Shown here: positions 1 through 6,211 of the stretch, piece by piece | Layout: each line of letters opens with the position of its first letter | Position numbering within the stretch: the first letter of the stretch is position 1 | NCBI GenBank assembly: GCA_002402025.1 | Contig: NVUU01000019.1 | Location: forward strand, 12,809 to 19,019 | Direction of reading: 5' to 3' | Source: Candidatus Aerophobota bacterium | GTDB lineage: Bacteria; Chlamydiota; Chlamydiia; Chlamydiales; GCA-2402025 | DNA: 6,211 nucleotides | Notes under the pieces: generated by a model | The model's database searches: none | Told to the model about the DNA's origin: nothing | Seen by the model: the letters and a program-made list of their open reading frames with translations, nothing else | Position numbers and translations under genes: made by a program

Positions 1-765
1 GAGGTGGTTATCATCGGTGTGATGATCAACTACCTGCTGTCTTTCTTTTGGAATACGAGATCGATGGATCTCGTTCTTGGTCTACTTGCTTTTCTTCTAA
101 TCTTTGCAGCTTCTGCTTGGCTAAGACTTCCTGTTGTTCACAAGCTTATGTTACTTTTTGCAAATGTTGCTGTGATTGCCATTCTTGTTATTTTTCAACC
201 AGAACTTCGTGTTGCCCTTTCAAAACTCAGCTTAAAAGGAAGACGGTATAGGGAAATTACAGAATTTGATAAATTTTTAGATCAGCTTGCCACCTCTACT
301 TATAGACTTTCTGACAAACGCATTGGTGCTTTAATTGCACTTGAGAATGAAGATACCCTTGATGAATTTGCAAGAAAAGGCGTGATGCTACGAGCAATAT
401 TTTCATCAGAACTACTAGAATCGATTTTTGCGACAACGACACCGCTCCATGATGGTGCTATCATTATCCGAGATCTGACTATCGTCTCTGCGGCAGTAAT
501 TTTACCACTTGCAGAAGATTCTTCTCAAATCGCTAAAACAATGGGAACAAGACATAGAGCCGGACTTGGAGCAAGCCAACTAACAGATTCTCTCATCATT
601 GTCGTATCGGAAGAAACAGGAAAAGTCTCTATAGCACGAGACGGTATCATGACAAGAGGAGTCAAAGTCGATCGATTCAAAGGTATCATTAGAAGTATCT
701 TCAACCAACCTGCAAAAAAGCCTATCCAATCGCGATTCAACATTCTTGAGTGGTTTAAACGATGA
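1..765 (+). CDS. cdaA: Membrane diadenylate cyclase CdaA (DacA), 5' end outside window
   Basis: Makes cyclic di-AMP from two ATP molecules at the inner membrane. Counting from the codon at base 4, three hydrophobic segments (about residues 3-16, 22-40 and 47-64) precede the DAC domain, as in CdaA. The third ends in IFQPELR, the usual lead into the cytoplasmic part. The catalytic signatures are intact: DGA at 150-152 (in LHDGAIII), GTRHRAG at 181-187, and SEETG at 202-206. Residue 192 is Gln in ASQLTD, where Bacillus subtilis CdaA has Glu (ISEVTD). The frame stays open to base 1. A GTG at base 4 could be read as a start, but it falls inside the first membrane helix; comparison with B. subtilis CdaA suggests about 15 residues are missing, so the real start probably lies upstream. 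The stop overlaps the next start as ATGA. Family assignment is very sure; the start is not in the window. Confidence 0.95.
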   Translation, partial: EVVIIGVMINYLLSFFWNTRSMDLVLGLLAFLLIFAASAWLRLPVVHKLMLLFANVAVIAILVIFQPELRVALSKLSLKGRRYREITEFDKFLDQLATSTYRLSDKRIGALIALENEDTLDEFARKGVMLRAIFSSELLESIFATTTPLHDGAIIIRDLTIVSAAVILPLAEDSSQIAKTMGTRHRAGLGASQLTDSLIIVVSEETGKVSIARDGIMTRGVKVDRFKGIIRSIFNQPAKKPIQSRFNILEWFKR

Positions 766-2009
766 AGTCATTAATTATTAGGATATTTATACAGAACTGG
801 CCAAGGAAACTCATTTCTTTTATCCTTGCTATCATTGTTTGGTTTGTTGTGTCTCAATCTATGGCAACTACAAAAACAATTAGTAATATAGGCATCCGTA
901 TTTTAAATATCCCTGAGGGTAAAACTGTAGAAGGTCTTCAATCCAATGGCCTACTTCAAAAAAGAGTCACACTTACTCTTAGCGGTAATAAAAACCTTCT
1001 TGATGAACTTACATCCAATGACATCGAAGTTGTCATCGATGCTGTCAATCAAAGCAAAGAATGGATTGCAACGATTTCAAAGAAAAATCTTCTTTCCTTG
1101 AATCCCGACATCAACCTTACAAGAAGAATTAACAAGATTTCGCATAAGAATTTCATTATTAAACTTACGAACCTTGTTATGGAAAGGATACCTGTTATCA
1201 TCACGCAGCCTATCGGACAAGCCCCGAAAGGATATCAGTTCCTTGATATCTGGCCATATCAACTCAATCTAAATATCAGTGGTCCAGAAGATATTGTGAA
1301 AGAAGTAAAGAATAGAGGGATTAAGCTCACCTTCAACTTAAATGATATTTCAGAATCTCAGTTGGATGATTTGCAATCATCAAGCGGCAAAGAATCTGAT
1401 GTCGTGAGCTTTTTTGTTCCGAAACATTGGAAACATGTTTCTATTCCTATTCTTTCCACCTCGCCGATTACAATCGATGACCCCGATGCGAAATTTTTAA
1501 GAATTGATTTTGTAAGATCGGAACTTATTCCAATCAATCACCCTATCCCTATAAGTCTTTTCGTACCGCCGCATCTTATACTGGCCCTAAACCCGCAAAA
1601 GCTTGGCATTGTTTCTAATGAAATGGTTGAAAACAAGAGCGGGATAAAACTCATAAACCAGCCCCTTTATGCAAAAGGCGTGAGTGAACTCTTTTTAGAG
1701 ACCATTAGTGACATGATAGGAATTACTGTAATCGCAAACCCTAAACCGGATCAAAACCAACTCGATTGGACCGTTCAGTTCGTAAATCCAAAAGTCCTTG
1801 AAGATCGATATGTAAGCACTCTTCTTTCTGATTCATCAGACGAAGATCTACACAATCTTCAACCAAAGATTCGGGAAGAATATTTAAGAAACCGATTCAG
1901 AAGCTACATGAATCGCTTTACCCTTTATCGTCCCGATTTCAAACGATTCAAACTTGATATTGAAATGCAAGGAAACAAGATTAACATTACCGAATCCAAT
2001 CATGAGTGA
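762..2009 (+). CDS. cdaR: YbbR-domain protein, CdaA regulator (CdaR-like)
   Basis: A 415-residue, single-pass membrane protein. After a short basic N-terminus, NWPRKLISFILAIIVWFVV (about 12-30) is the characteristic YbbR/CdaR anchor; the rest should lie in the periplasm. A first YbbR-like unit spans roughly 36-137. A second begins at ERIPVIITQPIG (141-152) and continues through GYQFLDIWP and NISGPEDI to about 225. Residues 245-415 have no repeat that I can assign; they end in a charged, Arg-rich stretch (about 355-395). In Firmicutes CdaR binds CdaA and modulates c-di-AMP synthesis; the direct coupling to cdaA (ATG inside the ATGA overlap at 762-765) argues for the same partnership here, as inference. 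The Shine-Dalgarno is weak at best (GAG about 11 nt upstream), consistent with coupled translation. It is longer than a protein with only two YbbR units would need to be. Family sure, exact role inferred. Confidence 0.9.
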   Translation: MKSLIIRIFIQNWPRKLISFILAIIVWFVVSQSMATTKTISNIGIRILNIPEGKTVEGLQSNGLLQKRVTLTLSGNKNLLDELTSNDIEVVIDAVNQSKEWIATISKKNLLSLNPDINLTRRINKISHKNFIIKLTNLVMERIPVIITQPIGQAPKGYQFLDIWPYQLNLNISGPEDIVKEVKNRGIKLTFNLNDISESQLDDLQSSSGKESDVVSFFVPKHWKHVSIPILSTSPITIDDPDAKFLRIDFVRSELIPINHPIPISLFVPPHLILALNPQKLGIVSNEMVENKSGIKLINQPLYAKGVSELFLETISDMIGITVIANPKPDQNQLDWTVQFVNPKVLEDRYVSTLLSDSSDEDLHNLQPKIREEYLRNRFRSYMNRFTLYRPDFKRFKLDIEMQGNKINITESNHE

Positions 2010-3165
2010 AAGCAAAAAAGTCTACATCCTAAAGCAACGTCTTGATAATTATGGTGGCCTAGAAAAGTATACCTACCGTATTGCGGAAGCTTTTGCTAAA
2101 AAAGGTTGTGACGTCACTCTACTTAGTGGTGATGAAATGAAAAAATTTCATAACCACCCTCATTTTGATTTTAAAACATTTCCGGTCCCAAAGTATTTTT
2201 CACTAAGAAGAGTCGAGCATTTCGACACGAATGTTAGACGATATTTAAAAAAACAGGATTTTGACGTTGTCTTTGGACTTGATCGAACGCGATTCCAAAC
2301 TCATATACGCGCAGGAAATGGAGTACATCGTGTTTTCTTAAAAAGAAGAAAAAGCACTTCTTCTTTGCTTAGAAGAATGTCCCTTCCTATCAATCCTCTT
2401 CATAGACTCATCCTATCCATTGAAAAACAAGCCTTTGAACATCCCAAACTACAATGCCTTTTCACAAACTCAAACATGGTGAAAAACGAAATCCTTTCTT
2501 ACTACAAGGTCGATGAAAAAAAAATCCATGTCGTTCACAACGGCGTTGAATGGAATGACATGCAGAAAGATTTCGATACCTGGCTTGAGAAAAAAGCAAA
2601 AGTAGCAAGCAGCCTCCATCTAGATCCCGCGGACTACCACTTTTTATTTATAGGAAATGATTACAGAAGAAAAGGTCTTGATGTGCTCTTGCAAGCTTTT
2701 TCCATGATAAAAAATAAAGATATACATCTCTCTGTTGTTGGTAAAGATAAGAACATGAAGGCTTTCATCACACAGGCAGACAAGCTTGGCATTTCCAAAA
2801 ACGTGAGTTTTTATGGATCCCAGAGTGATGTGAGAAAATTCTATCAGCTAAGTGATTGTCTCATCATCCCCTCTTTCTATGATCCCTTCGCAAATGTCAC
2901 AATCGAAGCGCTTGCCATGGGGCTTTATGTAATCTCTTCCCCATATAATGGGGGTCATGAAATCCTCAGCAAAGAGACCGGAACCACCCTAGAAACTCTC
3001 AAAGATCCAGCCTGCCTTGCAAAAGCCATGGAAGATGCTATTTCCACACCTAAGACATGGATACATGCAACCTCTATAAGAAATTCCGTAAAACATTTGG
3101 ATTTTTCTAACCAAATCGGTAATCTTATTGATATTTCCTTAAGCTTTACAGATTCTGATGAATAA
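2002..3165 (+). CDS. GT4-family glycosyltransferase, WaaG-like
   Basis: A 387-residue GT-B fold sugar transferase of family GT4, probably acting at the cytoplasmic face of the inner membrane on LPS core or another envelope glycolipid. The N-terminal domain opens with VYILKQRLDNYGGLEKYTYR (7-26), the GG loop that meets the nucleotide-sugar donor. The C-terminal domain holds VVHNGVEW (177-184), FLFIGNDYRRKGLDVLL (214-230) with the phosphate-binding Arg/Lys, VVGKDKN (245-251), and YDPFANVTIEALAMG (293-307), an EX7E-type motif with Asp in the first position. The order and wording of these blocks recall E. coli WaaG, the LPS glucosyltransferase I; the donor and acceptor cannot be read from sequence. 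The ATG at 2002 is chosen because the conserved N-terminus starts there; a TTG at 1954 would only add 16 residues buried in cdaR. It overlaps cdaR by 8 bp with no clear ribosome binding site, suggesting coupling. Family sure, WaaG-like specificity tentative. Confidence 0.85.
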   Translation: MSESKKVYILKQRLDNYGGLEKYTYRIAEAFAKKGCDVTLLSGDEMKKFHNHPHFDFKTFPVPKYFSLRRVEHFDTNVRRYLKKQDFDVVFGLDRTRFQTHIRAGNGVHRVFLKRRKSTSSLLRRMSLPINPLHRLILSIEKQAFEHPKLQCLFTNSNMVKNEILSYYKVDEKKIHVVHNGVEWNDMQKDFDTWLEKKAKVASSLHLDPADYHFLFIGNDYRRKGLDVLLQAFSMIKNKDIHLSVVGKDKNMKAFITQADKLGISKNVSFYGSQSDVRKFYQLSDCLIIPSFYDPFANVTIEALAMGLYVISSPYNGGHEILSKETGTTLETLKDPACLAKAMEDAISTPKTWIHATSIRNSVKHLDFSNQIGNLIDISLSFTDSDE

Positions 3166-4462
3166 ACAACTTTTTGCCTTCCGTTTGCTTCACGCTCTTT
3201 TCACTCCTCTAAAGCTACTTCCACATAGGAGTATCCACCTCATTGGTAAAGTCATAGGATATTTTGCTTACCACCTCCATACGAACTTTAGAAAGAAAAC
3301 CCTTTCCAACTTATCCCTTGCAAAAGACCTCAACTTAAGCGAAAGAGAGCTTAAGAACATCGCGATTGAATCTTTTCAGAACCTTGTCACCACATGTCTA
3401 GAATATCCGAAATTTGCAAATGAGCCAAACATTTCTAAATCGGTTATCTGCGAAAACCCAGAGCTTGCAGATGCCTTTATCAAAAAAAAACAGGGTATTG
3501 TTTTTTTCTGTGGTCATCAATCCAACTGGGAAGTTCTTTTTCTTGAGGGAACAATAAGGATGCCAGGTGTTGCTATTGGAAGACCTATAAAAAATCTATA
3601 TATCTATGATTGGATACAATCTATTAGAGAGCGTTTTGGAGGAAACATGATCTCTCCACAAAATGCGATTAAGGAAGGATTTAAGGCTTTAAAAAGAGGT
3701 CTTTTTCTTGGAATCGTTGGGGATCAGGGAATGCCAGAGAGTGGCTTTAGCTGCGAGTTCCTTGGAAGACTTGCTTGGACCTCTCCCTCTCCAGCTCTTC
3801 TTGCATACAAAGCAAAATGCCCGATTATAGTTGCAACAACAAGAAGAAAAAAAGGTAAATACTACATTAAATACTCGGACCCTATTTGGCCGAATTTTGA
3901 GAATTCTATTGATACTGAAATGCCAATCCTTATGACAAAGACATTAAAAATATTTGAGCAAAGCATTTTGGAGAACCCCGGAGAGTGGCTGTGGCAGCAC
4001 AACCGCTGGAAACAAGAAACCCCAAGAAACGTCTATTACCGCTATCGGTACGACTGCATGCTGATCATCATGCCAGATGATCCTTCTGAATTCATGGCGA
4101 TAAAAAACGAAATGAAGGTTTTTAGAGAAATCTATCCTCTTGCTTTTATAACTCTTATGCTCCCAAAGGCCTTTGAAAAAGACCTTCTACTAGAAGATGT
4201 TGAAACAATCTGTTATGAAAGCCATGAAGATATCTACATAAGAGACTATAGGTTCAAGATCATCTATAACTTCAGTAAATATAAAAAACTTAAAAAGCAT
4301 TTTCTGTCACTTAGCGCAATGAAAGTTGTGGACTTCAACGATTTGAAAAAAGATGCAACAGAACATCTATCTGAGCAGATTGAATACAGCTTTACAGATG
4401 TTATAAAAAGAGCCATTTGCAGACCTGGAACACTTTGGGAAAAAACTGATGCCACACAATAG
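3158..4462 (+). CDS. htrB: Lipid A acyltransferase, LpxL/HtrB family, with C-terminal extension
   Basis: Predicted late acyltransferase of lipid A biosynthesis at the inner membrane, moving a fatty acyl chain from acyl-ACP to the lipid A precursor. Family blocks appear in order: the catalytic HX4E motif as H120-E125 (CGHQSNWE), GRPIKN (141-146), GIVGDQG (185-191), CEFLGRLAWTSPSPALLAYK (199-218), CPIIVATTRR, and a terminal WLWQHNRWK (277-285). That is a complete LpxL domain of about 290 residues, close to the 306 of E. coli LpxL. A further 145 or so residues (290-434) follow that typical LpxL proteins lack. They begin YDCMLIIMPDD and look like an alpha/beta domain, but I do not recognise the family. 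The start ATG lies 8 bp inside the glycosyltransferase gene, without a visible Shine-Dalgarno. The position next to cdaR and an LPS-type transferase fits envelope lipid work. Which hydroxyl or acyl chain is used is unknown. Confidence 0.9.
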   Translation: MNKQLFAFRLLHALFTPLKLLPHRSIHLIGKVIGYFAYHLHTNFRKKTLSNLSLAKDLNLSERELKNIAIESFQNLVTTCLEYPKFANEPNISKSVICENPELADAFIKKKQGIVFFCGHQSNWEVLFLEGTIRMPGVAIGRPIKNLYIYDWIQSIRERFGGNMISPQNAIKEGFKALKRGLFLGIVGDQGMPESGFSCEFLGRLAWTSPSPALLAYKAKCPIIVATTRRKKGKYYIKYSDPIWPNFENSIDTEMPILMTKTLKIFEQSILENPGEWLWQHNRWKQETPRNVYYRYRYDCMLIIMPDDPSEFMAIKNEMKVFREIYPLAFITLMLPKAFEKDLLLEDVETICYESHEDIYIRDYRFKIIYNFSKYKKLKKHFLSLSAMKVVDFNDLKKDATEHLSEQIEYSFTDVIKRAICRPGTLWEKTDATQ

Positions 4463-5144
4463 ATTCTACATAGATAAAGCTCTCAATGAGCATTCAACCT
4501 ATTTCATAGAAGATGAAGAACTTCATCATATGACACGTGTCATGAGACAAAAAAAAAATGATGAGATTGAGCTTGTTGACGGAAAGGGCTCTCTTGCAAA
4601 AGCCCATATCGCCTCCATTGAGAAGAAAAAGGCAGAAGTAAAAGTTGCTTCCATCACAAAAGAAAAAGAGAATACTCGAAAATTCTCCATTGCTATTGCA
4701 AATTTAAAACCTTCTTCTCTTGAACTCGCTGTAGAAAAGCTCACAGAGCTTGGAGCTTTTGAAATTTTCATCTTCCCAGCGATTTATTCAGAAAAAGAAC
4801 ATGTGAGCAATCATACAAAAAACAGGCTCGAGCGGCACCTTATATCAGCCCTCAAGCAGTCAGGAAGGCTTTTTATGCCAAAGCTAACCTATACAGAGCT
4901 TACCGAAGTACTTAAACGAAAATGCTTTTTCTGCGATCTGCAAAAAAATGCTACAAAACTTACGACCCTTCTTGAGAAAGAAGAAGACATTACAATAATC
5001 ATTGGACCAGAAAGCGGCTGGCATGAAAAAGAAAAGAAACTTCTTTTGGAAAAAGCTACGATTTGTTTACTGAGCCCAAACACCTTGCGTGCGGAAACCG
5101 CTGCGATAACCTCTGGGGCTATCGCCTCGCAGATGCTTTACTGA
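4449..5144 (+). CDS. rsmE: 16S rRNA m3U1498 methyltransferase RsmE
   Basis: Cytoplasmic SPOUT-class methyltransferase that N3-methylates U1498 (E. coli numbering) of 16S rRNA using S-adenosylmethionine. At 231 residues it has normal family length. An N-terminal PUA-like RNA-binding part carries ELHHMTRVMR (24-33) and VDGKG (43-47). The knotted catalytic part carries KLTELGA (97-103), ALKQSGR (134-140), IIGPESGW (184-191) and LSPNTLRAETA (208-218), the deep-knot SAM-binding loops. The loop usually written GPEGG reads GPESG here, a conservative change that need not impair function. The ATG at 4449 overlaps the htrB end by 14 bp; GGGA about 8 nt upstream is a plausible Shine-Dalgarno. It is the last gene of the plus-strand unit and runs 7 bp into the convergent pyk. 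An uninterrupted A10 tract (4549-4558) sits in codons 34-37. The functional call is firm. Confidence 0.93.
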   Translation: MPHNRFYIDKALNEHSTYFIEDEELHHMTRVMRQKKNDEIELVDGKGSLAKAHIASIEKKKAEVKVASITKEKENTRKFSIAIANLKPSSLELAVEKLTELGAFEIFIFPAIYSEKEHVSNHTKNRLERHLISALKQSGRLFMPKLTYTELTEVLKRKCFFCDLQKNATKLTTLLEKEEDITIIIGPESGWHEKEKKLLLEKATICLLSPNTLRAETAAITSGAIASQMLY

Positions 5145-6211
5145 CATTCTTTTTTATTGATAGAAGAGCAGACTTCTTTCAAAACTTCTTCTTCTGATGA
5201 AATCTCTCCTTCAAAGACAAGTCCCTTGTTAGGGTCGAGCGTAACCATTTCCCCTTCTTGGATGAGACTTCGAGCACTTTCTGCTTGAACTACAATAGGA
5301 ATATTATATTTCTTACTTATTCCAATTGCCGATTCTTCTGATGCAGAGTCGTCTCTATGGTTTTGAAGAATAATTCCGGCGCAAGATTTTAAATGTTCTT
5401 CATACTCGGCTTGGCAATGTGCAAGAATTACGATTTTTCCTTCTGTCTCATATTCTTTCTCATGAGTTAAAACAAAAATCGCTTCTCCATACGCTTGTTT
5501 ACCCTTTGATGGTTTCCCTCTTGCTGCAACCTTACCAATGCTCTTTACGATCATCATATTGGTTGTGCCTCTAACCCCAAATGGCGTTCCGGAAGTAACA
5601 AGAACAGTATCCCCATAGTGAACATAGTGATTTGATAGGGCAAAACAAGTCGCGAGATTAAATGCCTCTTCCCTTGTTTTATACTCATGGTAAACGGGAA
5701 CAACACCCCAAAGAAAAGAGAGCTGATCAAAGGTTTTTTTACTCGAGGTAAGGGAAATAATCGGAATCTTTGGACGAAGCCTTGAAATCAATCTTGCTGT
5801 AAAGCCACTACTTGTATAGGTGAAAATCGCTTGAGCATCTGAGCTATAGGCCGTCTTCACGGTTGCAACAGCTACTGAGGTAGAGATATCTTTAGAACTA
5901 AAGTCAAAAGATCTGAAGAATTTGCGATACTCGAAATCCTTCTCTGCCTCTTCTACAATACTACTCATCATTTGGGCAGAGGCAATGGGATATTTACCAA
6001 TGGCTGTTTCACCTGAAAGCATCACACATGATGCACTGTCATAAATCGCATTGGCAACGTCTGATACTTCAGCACGCGTTGGTCTTGGATGATTGATCAT
6101 GGATTCAAGCATCTGAGTTGCAATAACCGCGGGTTTACCTTCTATATTACATTTTTTGATCATCATCTTCTGAAGCCGAGGAACTTGATTCAAAGGAAGC
6201 TCTACCCCAAG
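5138..6211 (-). CDS. pyk: Pyruvate kinase, N-terminal part outside window
   Basis: Catalyses phosphoenolpyruvate plus ADP to pyruvate plus ATP in glycolysis. The minus-strand frame is open to the window edge, where it reads LGVELPLNQVPRLQK, the start of the family's well-conserved late barrel region, so the first part (barrel strands and B domain) lies beyond base 6211. The TTG at 6193 is only an internal Leu. Visible are ATQMLESMI and PRPTRAEVSDVANAI (about 6044-6121), MLSGETAIGKYP, the allosteric C domain ending in SGTPFGVRGTTN (about 5558-5593), and then an extra domain of about 110 residues (about 5204-5542). The extra domain resembles the PEP-utiliser mobile (swivel) domain appended to many bacterial pyruvate kinases. 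Its usual TSH phosphohistidine motif is absent; the equivalent stretch reads SASEESAI. TAA stop at 5138-5140. It converges on rsmE; its promoter is outside the window. Confidence 0.95.
   Translation of the reverse strand, partial: LGVELPLNQVPRLQKMMIKKCNIEGKPAVIATQMLESMINHPRPTRAEVSDVANAIYDSASCVMLSGETAIGKYPIASAQMMSSIVEEAEKDFEYRKFFRSFDFSSKDISTSVAVATVKTAYSSDAQAIFTYTSSGFTARLISRLRPKIPIISLTSSKKTFDQLSFLWGVVPVYHEYKTREEAFNLATCFALSNHYVHYGDTVLVTSGTPFGVRGTTNMMIVKSIGKVAARGKPSKGKQAYGEAIFVLTHEKEYETEGKIVILAHCQAEYEEHLKSCAGIILQNHRDDSASEESAIGISKKYNIPIVVQAESARSLIQEGEMVTLDPNKGLVFEGEISSEEEVLKEVCSSINKKECQ

Noticed and set aside
290..434. Possibility that the htrB extension marks a frameshifted fusion with a separate downstream gene
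   Set aside because: The frame is continuous, no internal start with a ribosome binding site is apparent, and rsmE begins at the true end; the range given here is in residues of the protein (nucleotides about 4025-4459).
4..765. GTG at base 4 as the true start of cdaA
   Set aside because: It would begin inside the first membrane helix; the frame is open to base 1 and family comparison suggests roughly 15 more residues upstream, so the gene is treated as cut by the window edge.
525..771. Minus-strand open frames of 63-72 codons opposite the end of cdaA
   Set aside because: They lie opposite a well-conserved domain, resemble no family, and have low-complexity Ser/Phe-rich composition typical of antisense frames.
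1954..2001. An upstream TTG start that would lengthen the glycosyltransferase by 16 residues
   Set aside because: The extension would lie wholly within cdaR, carries no family sequence, and the ATG at 2002 directly precedes the conserved N-terminal strand.
4264..5083. Minus-strand open frames of 63-81 codons opposite htrB and rsmE
   Set aside because: Their Phe/Ser-rich runs are the reverse complement of Lys/Glu codons in the real genes; no motif or start signal supports them.
5090..5108. Short GCGG-AAA-CCGC hairpin near the end of rsmE as a pyk terminator
   Set aside because: Only a 4-bp stem, no T-tract after it on the minus strand, and it encodes the conserved LRAETAAI motif of RsmE.
5138..6193. 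TTG at 6193 as the start of pyk
   Set aside because: In-frame codons up to the window edge continue the conserved pyruvate kinase sequence (LGVELPL), so the TTG is an internal Leu and the gene is cut by the window.

Overview
The window looks like a chromosomal segment of a Gram-negative, AT-rich bacterium, most likely a member of the Chlamydiae, probably an environmental (Parachlamydia- or Simkania-like) lineage and not genus Chlamydia itself. The reasons are: a membrane diadenylate cyclase (cdaA/dacA) followed by a YbbR-domain gene and then a lipid A acyltransferase of the HtrB/LpxL family, which from memory is the arrangement around CT012-CT011-CT010 in Chlamydia trachomatis; a CdaA-type c-di-AMP synthase combined with lipid A biosynthesis, an uncommon pairing; and a pyruvate kinase with an extra C-terminal swivel-type domain. 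The assignment rests on gene order and protein resemblance only; no database search was possible.

Layout. Bases 1-5144 carry five plus-strand genes: cdaA (5' end cut by the window), cdaR/ybbR, a GT4 glycosyltransferase resembling WaaG, an htrB-like acyltransferase with a C-terminal extension of about 145 residues, and rsmE. Every junction overlaps (4, 8, 8 and 14 bp), so they are almost certainly one transcription unit with translational coupling. Bases 5138-6211 carry pyk on the minus strand (5' end cut by the window edge), convergent with rsmE and overlapping it tail to tail by 7 bp. No base in the window lies outside a gene, and I see no tRNA, rRNA, mobile element, CRISPR array or convincing promoter. 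Any promoter for the plus-strand unit must lie to the left of the window, or inside a gene.

How the genes may work together. CdaA makes c-di-AMP at the inner membrane, and CdaR is its membrane-anchored partner facing the periplasm. The glycosyltransferase and acyltransferase both look like envelope lipid (LPS / lipid A) enzymes. The unit therefore joins second-messenger synthesis to outer-membrane lipid assembly, with a ribosomal RNA methyltransferase at its end. The points most worth a second look are the glycosyltransferase placed between cdaR and htrB, the unassigned C-terminal domains of the acyltransferase and of CdaR, the loss of the phosphohistidine motif in the extra domain of pyruvate kinase, and the complete absence of intergenic DNA. 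I see no clear sign of a wholly new system; the window is a compact housekeeping and envelope operon with several lineage-specific elaborations.
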